This document shows, one piece after another, positions 49,918 through 58,132 of a stretch of 64,000 bases of DNA. The notes under the pieces were generated by a model. The model was not told the DNA's origin. It worked only from the letters and a program-made list of their open reading frames with translations, and ran no database searches. The stretch lies in contig JAFEGO010000017.1 of the NCBI GenBank assembly GCA_018239845.1, forward strand, positions 37,403 to 101,402, in the 5' to 3' direction. Position 1 is the stretch's first letter. Each line of letters starts with the position of its first letter. Source of the DNA: Verrucomicrobiota bacterium. Lineage in GTDB: Bacteria > Verrucomicrobiota > Verrucomicrobiia > Opitutales > Opitutaceae. A program made the position numbers and the translations under genes.

Positions 49918-50559
49918 ATGACCCGATTTTCCACCTACCTCTTCGACCTCGACGGCACGCTGATCGACCACTTTGCGGCGATCCGCCGCGCGCACACCTA
50001 TACGCTCGGCAAACTAGGCCTGCCGGCGCCGACGGCGGAAGAGGTGCGCAACGCCGTGGGCGGCGGCCTCGAGCGCGCCATCGGGATGCTCGCGGGCCCG
50101 GAGCGCGTGGCCGAGGCGCTGGAGATCTACTGGCCCTACTGGCACGCGACGATGCTCGACGACGTGGTGCTCCTGCCCGGCGTGCGCGAGCTGCTCACCC
50201 GCCTCCGCGCCGAGGGCGCGAAACTCGCCGTCCTCACCAACAAGCACGGCCCCTCCTCGCGCCGCATCTGCGACCACCTCGGCCTGACCCCGCTGCTCGA
50301 CGGCAACTTCGGCGCCACCGATACGCCGTGGCTGAAGCCCAATATCGAATTCACGAATTACGCGCTGACGAAACTCGGAGTGACCGCCACCGGCACCGTG
50401 CTGGTCGGTGACTCGCCCTTCGACGTGGAGACAGCGAAACGCGCCGGCTTTCCCGGCTGGTGCGTGACGACCGGCACCCACAACGCCGCCGAGCTGACCG
50501 CGGCGAAGGCGGACCGGGTGTTTAAGGATTTTATCGAACTCGGCGCGGCGCTCGATTGA
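49918..50559 (+). CDS. HAD-family phosphatase, phosphoglycolate phosphatase-like
   Basis: A 213-residue HAD hydrolase. FDLDGTLID holds the catalytic Asp pair, LTNKHGP is motif II, KP is motif III (WLKPNIEF), and LVGDSPFDVETA is motif IV. It has the alpha-helical cap of Gph/PGMB-like enzymes. It probably dephosphorylates phosphoglycolate or a similar small substrate in the cytoplasm. Confidence 0.88.
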   Translation: MTRFSTYLFDLDGTLIDHFAAIRRAHTYTLGKLGLPAPTAEEVRNAVGGGLERAIGMLAGPERVAEALEIYWPYWHATMLDDVVLLPGVRELLTRLRAEGAKLAVLTNKHGPSSRRICDHLGLTPLLDGNFGATDTPWLKPNIEFTNYALTKLGVTATGTVLVGDSPFDVETAKRAGFPGWCVTTGTHNAAELTAAKADRVFKDFIELGAALD

Positions 50560-50594
50560 GGAGCGTGGCCGGCCGACGCCCGGATTGATGGAAC

Positions 50595-50652
50595 GTAGCG
50601 CAGGCGTCCCGCCTGCAAGGATGCGATGGCAGGCGAGGACGCCTGCGCTACT
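50595..50652. repeat. Family B paired hairpin (GCAGGCGTCC type)
   Basis: GTAGCGCAGGCGTCCCGCC and inverted partner ending GGACGCCTGCGCTAC. It lies between two convergent genes. Confidence 0.9.
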
Positions 50653-50683
50653 CGAGGGACGCCGTCGAGCGGCGTCCGGCTAT

Positions 50684-51376
50684 TTACGCCGCGGGGACCA
50701 GAACCTTGCGGGCGGGGAAATCGAGGTCGAAGGGCTCGTCGGCCGCCGGGGCCTGGTAGGTGCCGATGATCGCGTAGCGGTCCTGGCCGGCGGTGTTGGG
50801 CGTCGAGCCGTGGACGAGGCGGTCGGAGAAAAAGATGCCGGTGCCGCGCTTGATCGCGCAGGTCACGATGTCGCCCTCGCGCCAGTCGGCGTTGCCGACC
50901 TCGTCGTGGAATTCGCCGTTCGCGAGGCCCTTCTTCACCATCTTCCAGTCCTTCTTGTGGCTGCCGGGGATGACGGTGAGCGTGCCGTTGGCCGCAGTGG
51001 CGTCGTCGAGCGGGAGCCAGACGGAGAGCTTCGGGCGCGTGTTACGCCAGTAGAAACAGTCGATGTGCCACGGCGTGGGGAAGGTCTTGTCGGCGGACTT
51101 GTAGACGAGCTTGTCGTTGAGGAACTGCACGCCGTGCGGCATGAGCTTTGTGAGCGGGCCGACCACGCGCGGGTCTTCGGAGAGGGCGCGGAAGTAGGGG
51201 TTTTCCAGGGCGACGAAGAGGTGCACGGAGGCGCCGGGACGGCCCTTGTTGGAGAGGACATTGCGCGCCTCCGACTTCAGCTTGTCGCATTCCTCGGCGG
51301 TGATGAGGTCGGGGATGATAACGAAACCATCGCGTTCGTAGCGGGCGGCGAGATCGGCGGGGACGGAGTTTTTCAT
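50684..51376 (-). CDS. Phytanoyl-CoA dioxygenase-family protein
   Basis: A 230-residue Fe(II)/2-oxoglutarate oxygenase-like protein. HID at 104-106 (WHIDCFYW) provides His and Asp of the iron triad, and RLVHGSTPNTAG gives the distal His, followed by the Arg (DRYAII) that binds oxoglutarate. Substrate unknown; in sugar-using bacteria these often modify small metabolites. It is divergent from an AraC-type regulator by 79 bp, so the regulator probably controls it. Confidence 0.88.
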   Translation of the reverse strand: MKNSVPADLAARYERDGFVIIPDLITAEECDKLKSEARNVLSNKGRPGASVHLFVALENPYFRALSEDPRVVGPLTKLMPHGVQFLNDKLVYKSADKTFPTPWHIDCFYWRNTRPKLSVWLPLDDATAANGTLTVIPGSHKKDWKMVKKGLANGEFHDEVGNADWREGDIVTCAIKRGTGIFFSDRLVHGSTPNTAGQDRYAIIGTYQAPAADEPFDLDFPARKVLVPAA

Positions 51377-51455
51377 GGGTAACGTGGCGACAGGTTAGCA
51401 TAAACCGGCGGTTTGGTCTTTAGCTACGGCCAAGGATTCTTTAGCAATTTTCGCC

Positions 51456-52232
51456 ATGCCCAGTCCTGTCGCCGTCGGTCCCTCGCCCGTGGAAAGCATC
51501 CGGCTCGTGGAGCGCTACACGCGGGCGAAAGATAACTTCAAGTTCACCGCCACGTCTCTGCCCGGGCATCTGATCCATCTCGTCGTGGCGGGAGAGGTCG
51601 ACCAGACCTGCAACGGCCGCCGACAGCGGCTCAGCCCCGGCTGCGTGGTGTGGTACCACGAGGACGAATGGGTTGAGGGGTGCGTGCTGCAGGCGCCTTG
51701 GATCTATTACTCGGTAAATTTTTCCGCGCCGGGGCTCGCGCCGCCGGATTTCGAGCACCGGCTGCGGCCAGGCGCGCCGGGCCTGCAGGAGCGCTTCGCC
51801 GCGCTGCACGCGGCGTGGCGCGAAGCGGAGTCGGGCGAACGCGCGTGGCGCTGCCAGTCGCACCTACTCGGGCTGTTGGCGGAGATCGGCGCGCACCCCG
51901 GCGGCCCGGCGGGTTCGCCGGCAGGGAAGCTCTGGTGGGAGATCGAGGCGTGGGCCCGGCAGCACATCGACCGGGCGGTGACGCTGGGTGAACTTTGCGC
52001 GGAGTTTGGCCGCAGTGCCAACACCGTGGCGCGCGCGTGCGTGGAGACCGTGGGTCAGCCGCCGATGAAGCGGCTGAAACAAATCCGCCTGAGCCTTGCG
52101 CGCGGCCTCGTGCTCCACTCCGACCTCAACATGACCGAGATCGCCCTGCGCGTGGGCTACGCGCGCGTGCATGAGTTCTCCCGCGACTACCGCAAGGCCT
52201 ACGGCGTGCCGCCGACCACCGAGCGGAAGTAG
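51456..52232 (+). CDS. AraC family transcriptional regulator
   Basis: A 258-residue regulator. The N-terminal cupin-like sensor (about 15-110) ends in WIYYSVNFSAP. The C-terminal double HTH runs from about 165 to 255 (TLGELCAEFGRSANTVARAC and LNMTEIALRVGYARVHEFSR, in part), with the typical GVPPT end. It is placed to regulate the divergent PhyH-type gene and possibly the SSS symporter that follows. The repeat 52232-52285 begins on the last base of its stop codon. Confidence 0.88.
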   Translation: MPSPVAVGPSPVESIRLVERYTRAKDNFKFTATSLPGHLIHLVVAGEVDQTCNGRRQRLSPGCVVWYHEDEWVEGCVLQAPWIYYSVNFSAPGLAPPDFEHRLRPGAPGLQERFAALHAAWREAESGERAWRCQSHLLGLLAEIGAHPGGPAGSPAGKLWWEIEAWARQHIDRAVTLGELCAEFGRSANTVARACVETVGQPPMKRLKQIRLSLARGLVLHSDLNMTEIALRVGYARVHEFSRDYRKAYGVPPTTERK

Positions 52233-52285
52233 TAGCGCAGGCGTCCCGCCTGCAACATGCGATGGCAGGCGGGACTCCTGCGCTA
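52232..52285. repeat. Family B paired hairpin (GCAGGCGTCC type)
   Basis: GTAGCGCAGGCGTCCCGCC and GGCGGGACTCCTGCGCTA. The first G is the last base of the AraC stop TAG. A transcript from the regulator would end in this structure. Confidence 0.88.
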
Positions 52286-52376
52286 ATCCAAGCCGGGTGT
52301 CGTCCTCCACTTTGCGCTTTCGTTTCCGGGAGGTGGCGGGCAGGTTGGCAGGGCGGCTGCTTCCCGCTTACCCCCA

Positions 52377-53888
52377 ATGACGCTTACCCTGCTCGACTGG
52401 ATTATTATCGCGGTCTATGTCTTCGCCTGCATGGCCGCCGGCCTCTGGATGCGGCGCTACCTGCGCGACGTCGAGGACTTCACCATCGCCGGCCGCGAGG
52501 TGCACACCAACCTCGCCATCGCCTCCCTCGCCGCGACGGAGTTCGGCCTCGTGACCGTCATGTACACCGCGCAACTCGGCTACGAAAAGGGCTTCGCGGG
52601 CGCGACCATCGGCGTGATCATGGCCGCGGCATTTCTCCTCGTCGGCTACACGGGCTTCGTCATCCAGCCGCTGCGCAATGCGGGCGTGCTCACGATCCCG
52701 GAGCTGTTTGAAAAACGTTTCAGCAAGCGCGTGCGCTGGCTCGCCGGCGTATTCGTGGCGCTCGGCGGTCTGCTTAACATGGGTATCTTCCTGCGGCTCG
52801 GCGGCGACTTCTTCGTGTACGCGACGGGCATGCCGCCGAGCTGGCTCGAGCCGGTGATGACGATTTTACTCGGGCTGCTCGTGCTCTACACGGTCTTTGG
52901 CGGCATGCTGTCGGTGCTGGTGACCGATTACCTGCAGTTTATCGTGATGGGCCTCGGCATCGTGGTGACGTCGGTCCTCGTGATTTGGAAAACCGGCTGG
53001 GGCGACATCATCGGCACGCTGCAGGCCGCCTGGGCCGGCACGGGCCCGACGAAGCTCGCGGCGGACCCCTTCAACCCCTTTCACCCGTCGAGCTTCGGCT
53101 GGGGCTACATCGTGTGGCAGGTGATCTTCCAGATCGCGGTCGTGACGACGTGGCAGACCACGATCACGCGCGTGCTCGCGACCAAGGACTCGGCCACGGC
53201 CAAGCGCATGTACCGGCGCACCTCGTTTTACTTTGTCGGGCGGTTCCTTCTGCCGGGCCTCTGGGGCGTGGCGGCGTTTGTGTGGTTCTCGCAGCACGGC
53301 GGCCTGCCGGCGGACCTCAACTCCTCGACGGCGATGCCGCACTTCCTCGGCCGGCTGCTGCCGGTGGGTCTGCTCGGGCTCGTGGTGGCGGCGATGATCG
53401 CGGCCGAGATGACGACGATCAGCGGCTACATGCTCACGTGGGCGACCGTGATCTACAACGACATCATCATGCCCTGCCTGAAGAAGCCGCTCTCGAAAAA
53501 AGGCCAGCTCCTGCTGACGCGCGTAATTCTCTTCGGCATCGCGATCTTCCTGCTCTTCTACGGCCTGTGGTACAAGATGCCGGGCAACGCCTGGGACTAC
53601 CTCGCGGTGACGGGCAACATCTACCTCGCGAGCGTCTTCACCCTGCTCGTGGCGGGTCTCTACTGGCCGCGCGCCAACTGCTACGGCGCTTACGCCGCGC
53701 TCATCCTCGGCGCGGTCGGCCCGCTGACCTTCCTCGTGGTCAACGCCTGCGTGACGAAGGAGCAGCAGATCGCGCCCGAGATCGCCGGCGCCGCCTCCTT
53801 CGGCCTCGCCTTCCTCGGCATGATCCTCGGCTCGCTGCTCACGACCGCGCCTGCCAAAACCGCCGCGCCCGCGGCCAACCCCGCCTAA
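52377..53888 (+). CDS. Sodium:solute symporter (SSS family)
   Basis: A 503-residue transporter with about 13 membrane helices. The N-terminal helix is followed by FTIAGREV; ATEFGLVTVMYTAQLGYEKG lies in the Na-site region, and MIAAEMTTISGYMLTW is the conserved SSS segment of helix 8-9. The substrate is unknown; the nearby AraC regulator and rhamnulokinase suggest a sugar. A 54-residue single-helix protein follows 16 bp later. Confidence 0.9.
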   Translation: MTLTLLDWIIIAVYVFACMAAGLWMRRYLRDVEDFTIAGREVHTNLAIASLAATEFGLVTVMYTAQLGYEKGFAGATIGVIMAAAFLLVGYTGFVIQPLRNAGVLTIPELFEKRFSKRVRWLAGVFVALGGLLNMGIFLRLGGDFFVYATGMPPSWLEPVMTILLGLLVLYTVFGGMLSVLVTDYLQFIVMGLGIVVTSVLVIWKTGWGDIIGTLQAAWAGTGPTKLAADPFNPFHPSSFGWGYIVWQVIFQIAVVTTWQTTITRVLATKDSATAKRMYRRTSFYFVGRFLLPGLWGVAAFVWFSQHGGLPADLNSSTAMPHFLGRLLPVGLLGLVVAAMIAAEMTTISGYMLTWATVIYNDIIMPCLKKPLSKKGQLLLTRVILFGIAIFLLFYGLWYKMPGNAWDYLAVTGNIYLASVFTLLVAGLYWPRANCYGAYAALILGAVGPLTFLVVNACVTKEQQIAPEIAGAASFGLAFLGMILGSLLTTAPAKTAAPAANPA

Positions 53889-53904
53889 CCCTAACCCTCC
53901 GACC

Positions 53905-54069
53905 ATGAAAGACCCGTTCATTATCTTCTGGGCCGTGATGCTCTTCGCCTCGATCGTCTGGTACGCCTTCCTCGTGGTCTACATCGGCATCAAAGCCGGC
54001 CGCGAACTGCGCACCCTGATCCGCGACCTCTCCGCGCAGGTGAAAGCCGCGGACGCGGCGCGGAAGTAG
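53905..54069 (+). CDS. Small membrane protein, likely symporter accessory subunit
   Basis: A 54-residue protein MKDPFIIFWAVMLFASIVWY with one helix continuing to about residue 30, then a charged amphipathic tail (GRELRTLIRDLSAQ). It lies 16 bp after the symporter gene, and SSS genes of related bacteria often have such a small partner. A separate promoter is not evident. Confidence 0.75.
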   Translation: MKDPFIIFWAVMLFASIVWYAFLVVYIGIKAGRELRTLIRDLSAQVKAADAARK

Positions 54070-54091
54070 GCTCGCAGTGGGGAACGCGATC

Positions 54092-54493
54092 ATGAATAGG
54101 TCGGCGCGATATTATACTCCTCGGCAGGTCTCGCTTGCTTGCTTTCTCGGTGCGCCGCTCGCGGGATGTTGGTTGATGTCGCGCACTTATTGCGCAGCTG
54201 AGGAACGGGGGAAGGCACGGGCCAGTCTCATCTGGGGTATCGTGAGCACAGGAGCGCTGATCGCACTTTCATTCGTACTTCCGGATCGGACGCCACGTAT
54301 TATTTTGCCACTCGGCATCGCGCTCGGCTTGGAGCAGATCGCGAAATATCTGCAGACGCCGGCAATTGCGCGATGTGAGGCGGGTGGAATGGCCAAGGGC
54401 TCCTGGTGGATGGTGGTTGGCGTGGGACTGCTGAGTTTCCTCGTTATTTTCAGCATTCTTTGCGGGGTCGTTTATCTCTTTTCGCTGGAATAG
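54092..54493 (+). CDS. Membrane protein of unknown function
   Basis: A protein of about 133 residues with helices near 12-28, 45-62, 67-84 and 100-125. The YYTPRQVSLACFLGAPLAGC start is seen in small uncharacterised membrane proteins. GC is lower than in its neighbours. GTG at 54077 is an alternative start. Confidence 0.68.
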   Translation: MNRSARYYTPRQVSLACFLGAPLAGCWLMSRTYCAAEERGKARASLIWGIVSTGALIALSFVLPDRTPRIILPLGIALGLEQIAKYLQTPAIARCEAGGMAKGSWWMVVGVGLLSFLVIFSILCGVVYLFSLE

Positions 54494-54549
54494 AGAAAAA
54501 CTGAACCTTGCGCGTGATTCAGGCCTGCCTGTGAAAAGGCTAGCGTATT

Positions 54550-54918
54550 TCAGGAGTAATTCGCCAGCCACACGAGGACGAGGGCGATGGCGCCGGGGAG
54601 GGCTTGGACGAGGAGGATTTTGCGCTTGGCAGTGAGGCCGCCGAAGATGCCGGCGACGATCACGCAGCCGAGGAAGAAGGTCGTGATGTCCGCGCCGTAT
54701 TCGTCGTCGATTGAGAGGCTCCAGAGGAGGCCGGCGGCGAGAAAGCCGTTGTAGAGGCCTTGGTTCGCCGCGAGCGAGCGCGAGCTCTTGGCGAACTCTT
54801 CGGTCAGGCCGAAGACGCGCCGGCCGTAGGGCTTGGCCCACAGAAACATCTCCAGCACGAGGAACCAGAGGTGCAGCAGGGCGACGAGGAAGGTGGCGAT
54901 GACGGCGGCGGTATCCAT
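54550..54918 (-). CDS. DUF1304 membrane protein
   Basis: A 122-residue protein with four helices. HLWFLVLEMFLWAKP and the LAANQGLYNGFLAAGLLWS segment are diagnostic of DUF1304. Function unknown. A single family B arm lies just upstream. Confidence 0.9.
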   Translation of the reverse strand: MDTAAVIATFLVALLHLWFLVLEMFLWAKPYGRRVFGLTEEFAKSSRSLAANQGLYNGFLAAGLLWSLSIDDEYGADITTFFLGCVIVAGIFGGLTAKRKILLVQALPGAIALVLVWLANYS

Positions 54919-54941
54919 GGAGGGAGTTTAGGCGGAACTGA

Positions 54942-54974
54942 GCGGCTCGTCGCGGGCTAAACCCGCTCCTGCGG
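54942..54974. repeat. Family B repeat, single arm
   Basis: GCGGCTCGTCGCGGGCTAAA with CCCGCTCCTGCGG: one self-complementary arm only (CGCGGGC/ACCCGC). It lies in a 73-bp gap between DUF1304 and rhamnulokinase genes. Confidence 0.6.
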
Positions 54975-54991
54975 TAAACCAACGGGCGCGC

Positions 54992-56431
54992 TCAGATGCG
55001 CGGGGTGTAGGTCTTTTGGTCGAGGTCGGCGCTGAGGTGGCGGCGGAAGGTGGCGAGGTCCTTCACCGCGCGGAGCGCGATGAGCTGGCGGGCCATGTTG
55101 CCGACCGCGGTGCCTTCGAGGCTGAACGAGATGACCGGGATCTTCGCGGCGTCGGCGGTAGCCTGGCAGAGCAGACGGTTCTTGGAGCCGCCGCCGACCA
55201 TGAGGACGCGCTTGAACTTTTTGCCGGTCATCCGCTCGAAGACGGCGGCGGCGTTGGCGTGGCCCTGGCCGAGCGAGGCGCAGATGAGGCGCATGTAGCC
55301 GGCGAGATTCTTCGGGGCGGCGGCGCCCTTGCGCTTCAGGTGGGCGTCGATCGCGGCCTTCATCGACTTGGGCGCGGTGAAGGCGGGGTCGGCGGGATCG
55401 AGCAGTGCGGCGGGCGCGGGGAGTTTTTCGGCGGCGGCGATCAGGGCGTCCCAGTCGCGCGGGGTCTTGGGGCGCTCCTTGAAGTCGTTCATCGTCTGCT
55501 CGAGGAGGAAGAGGCCGACGACGTTGGTGAGCGGGCGGTAGCGGCCGTTGCCGGTGCGCTCGTTGGCGACGCGGGCGGCGAGGGCCTCGGCGCTGAGGAG
55601 CGGCGCGTCGTTTTCAAAGCCGACCAGCGACCAGGTGCCGGAGCTGAGGAAGAGGTCGCCGCCCTCGGGCGCGGCGGGCATGGCGTCGTAGGCCGAAGCA
55701 GTGTCGTGGCTCGGCACGACGATGACCTGCGCGCCGGCGAGCTCGGGGAGACTCGTGACCTTGCCCAGCTTGGTGCCGGGGAGGACGGGCTTGGAAAACC
55801 ACTGCGCCGGGATGCGGAAGTGCTTGAGGGCAGCGGCCGACCAGTCGGTCGAGTGTACGTCGAGGAGCTGCGAGGTGCTCGCGACGGTGAGCTCGTTTTC
55901 CATCCGGCCGCAGAGCAGGTAATTGATGTAGTCGGGGAGGAAGAGGCAGCGCGTGGCGAGGTCGGTGACGGCGGGGCAGCTGGCGACCGTCTCCTCGAGC
56001 TGGAGGGAGGAGTTGTAGAAGGCGTTGGGGATGCCGGTGGCGGCGTACACGCGCTCGAGCGCGGCGCGGGTATTGCCCAGGCGCTTCAGGCCCGCCTGCG
56101 TGCGGTTGTCGCGGTAGGCGTGCGCGGGGAAGACGAGGCGGCCCGCGTCGTTGAGGAGGACGTGATCGCAGCCCCAGGTATCGACGCCGACAGCGGCGAG
56201 CTTGGCGCCGCGGGGGAGGGCTGCGGCGGCGGCGCGGAGGCCTGTCTGCACCTCGTGCCAGAGTGTACCCACTTCCCAATACGTGTTGGCGCCCAGCTCG
56301 CGGTACTGGTTGGGAAAGCGGTGGACTTCCTTCAGACGGAGCTTGTTTTTCGACCAAGTGCCGAGGATGACGCGGCCGCTGGTGGCGCCGAGATCGACGG
56401 CGGCGAGATGGATCGCTTTGGGGGAGGGCAT
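54992..56431 (-). CDS. rhaB: Rhamnulokinase
   Basis: A 479-residue FGGY-family kinase that phosphorylates L-rhamnulose. The N-terminal AVDLGATSGRVILG is the ATP phosphate loop, VGVDTWGCDH is the sugar site, and the PSHDTASAYDAMPA and GGGSKNRLLCQ segments match RhaB. It feeds the bifunctional aldolase at 40.7-42.9 kb. No rhamnose isomerase is in the window. Confidence 0.93.
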   Translation of the reverse strand: MPSPKAIHLAAVDLGATSGRVILGTWSKNKLRLKEVHRFPNQYRELGANTYWEVGTLWHEVQTGLRAAAAALPRGAKLAAVGVDTWGCDHVLLNDAGRLVFPAHAYRDNRTQAGLKRLGNTRAALERVYAATGIPNAFYNSSLQLEETVASCPAVTDLATRCLFLPDYINYLLCGRMENELTVASTSQLLDVHSTDWSAAALKHFRIPAQWFSKPVLPGTKLGKVTSLPELAGAQVIVVPSHDTASAYDAMPAAPEGGDLFLSSGTWSLVGFENDAPLLSAEALAARVANERTGNGRYRPLTNVVGLFLLEQTMNDFKERPKTPRDWDALIAAAEKLPAPAALLDPADPAFTAPKSMKAAIDAHLKRKGAAAPKNLAGYMRLICASLGQGHANAAAVFERMTGKKFKRVLMVGGGSKNRLLCQATADAAKIPVISFSLEGTAVGNMARQLIALRAVKDLATFRRHLSADLDQKTYTPRI

Positions 56432-56450
56432 GGGAAGTTTAGAAGAGGGT

Positions 56451-56524
56451 GGGGCCCACGGAACACACGAAAGACACGGAATTCGGAGGGGGCGTTTTCC
56501 GTGTCTTCCGTGTGTTCCGTGGGC
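56451..56524. repeat. Family C hairpin (CACGGAACA type)
   Basis: GGGCCCACGGAACACACGAA arm with units CACGGAACA, CACGAAAGA, CACGGAA and complementary right arm. It lies between rhaB and mqo on the minus strand. Confidence 0.9.
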
Positions 56525-56530
56525 AAAAAA

Positions 56531-58030
56531 TCAGCTGAGCTGGAGCAGAGTGGAGGCGCGGGCGGCCTGGGTGCGGTAGAAGGCGGCGTTTTCGGGCTTC
56601 TTGATGTCCACGTCGTAGGTGGGGATCATCGCCTTCATACGGGCTTTGCCCTCCGGGGTGGAGAGCAGCTGCGGGAAACATTTTTGGATCACCTCGAGTA
56701 CGATGTGCACGGAGACCGAGGCGCCGGGCGACGCGCCGAGGAGGGCGGAGATGGTGCGCTCGTCGTTGGTGATGACCTCGGTGCCGTAGTGGACGATGCC
56801 TGCCTGGCCGTCGGTCTTCTTGATCGCCTGCACCCGGATGCCGGCGTCGATGAGCTTCCAGTCGGACTGCTGCGCGGAGGGATAGAAGATGCGGAGCACC
56901 TCCATGCGGGTGGCCATGCTCTGCGTGCCCTGCTGCACGAGGTAGCGCACGAGCGGGAGGTTGCTCGCGCCGATCTTCAGGAGCGTGACGAGGTTGTGCG
57001 GCTTGATGGAGCCGGGGAGGTCGAGGACGCTGCCCTTCTTGTGGAGGAACTTCGTGGTCCACGCGGCGAAGGGGCCGAAGAGGAGCGTCTTCTTGCCGTC
57101 GAGGATGCGCGTGTCGAGGTGCGGCACGGCCATGGTCGGCGCGGCGTCGAGGGGCTGGCCGTACACCTTGGCCTGGTGCTGCGCGACGATGGCGGGATTG
57201 TCGCAGACGAGCCACTGGCCGCCGATGGGGAAGCCGCCGAGGCCCTTGCTGGCGGGGATGCCGGACTTCTGGAGGAGCTTGAGGCTGCCGCCGCCCGCGC
57301 CGACGAAGACAAACTTGGCGCTCGTGCGGTGAAGGTTGCCCGTGGCGAGCTCGCGCACGGAGACGTCCCAGCCGGTGGCGGTCTGATCAAGGTCGACGAC
57401 GCGGTGGCCGGTGGCGATGCCGCAGCCGGGTTGCGCGCCGAGCCAGCGGAGGAGCTTGCGGGAGATCTCGCCGAAATTCACATCGGTGCCGGTATCCATC
57501 TTGGTCGCGGCGATCGGTACTTCCTCGCGGCCGGCGGTGAGCAGCGGGGCCCACGCGCCGATCTTCGCGCGGTCGGTGGAGAACTCCATGTCGGCGAAGA
57601 AGTGGTGCGCGGCCATGCCCTGGTGGCGGGCGCGGAGGTAGTCCACCCACTTGGCGCCGTGCACGAAGCTCAGGTGCTGCACGGGGTTGATGAACTCCTT
57701 GGGTTTTTCGACCATGCCCTCGGCGACGGCGTAGGCCCAGAACTGCCGGGAGCGTTCGAACTGCTCGAAGATCTTGATGGCGTTGGACACGTCGACGGTG
57801 CCATCGGCGGCCTGCGTGGGCGTGTAGCTGAGCTCGCAGATGCCGGCGTGGCCGGTGCCGGCGTTGTTCCAGCCGTGCGAGGCCTCCTGGGCGAGCTCGT
57901 CGGTGACCTCATAAACCTGGATGCGCAGGCTGGGGTCGAGGCGCTTGAGGAGGGCGCCAAGGTTGGCGGACATGACGCCGCTGCCAACGAGGATGATGTC
58001 GGGGTTCTCTACGCGCACGGAGGACTGCAT
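56531..58030 (-). CDS. mqo: Malate:quinone oxidoreductase
   Basis: A 499-residue FAD enzyme that oxidises malate to oxaloacetate with electrons to quinone at the inner membrane. GSGVMSANLGALLKRLDPSL in part is the FAD motif, followed by GWNNAGTGHAGICELSYTP (in part), the Mqo signature, and GASPGASVS near the C-terminus. Start at 58030 fits family length (about 490-550); ATG at 58042 is an alternative. Confidence 0.94.
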   Translation of the reverse strand: MQSSVRVENPDIILVGSGVMSANLGALLKRLDPSLRIQVYEVTDELAQEASHGWNNAGTGHAGICELSYTPTQAADGTVDVSNAIKIFEQFERSRQFWAYAVAEGMVEKPKEFINPVQHLSFVHGAKWVDYLRARHQGMAAHHFFADMEFSTDRAKIGAWAPLLTAGREEVPIAATKMDTGTDVNFGEISRKLLRWLGAQPGCGIATGHRVVDLDQTATGWDVSVRELATGNLHRTSAKFVFVGAGGGSLKLLQKSGIPASKGLGGFPIGGQWLVCDNPAIVAQHQAKVYGQPLDAAPTMAVPHLDTRILDGKKTLLFGPFAAWTTKFLHKKGSVLDLPGSIKPHNLVTLLKIGASNLPLVRYLVQQGTQSMATRMEVLRIFYPSAQQSDWKLIDAGIRVQAIKKTDGQAGIVHYGTEVITNDERTISALLGASPGASVSVHIVLEVIQKCFPQLLSTPEGKARMKAMIPTYDVDIKKPENAAFYRTQAARASTLLQLS

Positions 58031-58132
58031 GAGGGGGAGCATTTGGCCAAGGCCTGCGCGGCGGGTCAAGCAAGCGGCGGGCACATTCCCGGTTGTGCCG
58101 CAGGGGGAATGTCATAAATACTCGCCGCACGC

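Noticed and set aside
55016..58117. 1033-codon open frame opposite rhaB and mqo
   Set aside because: Antisense shadow; it crosses the family C hairpin and has no recognisable domain, while both minus-strand genes are certain.
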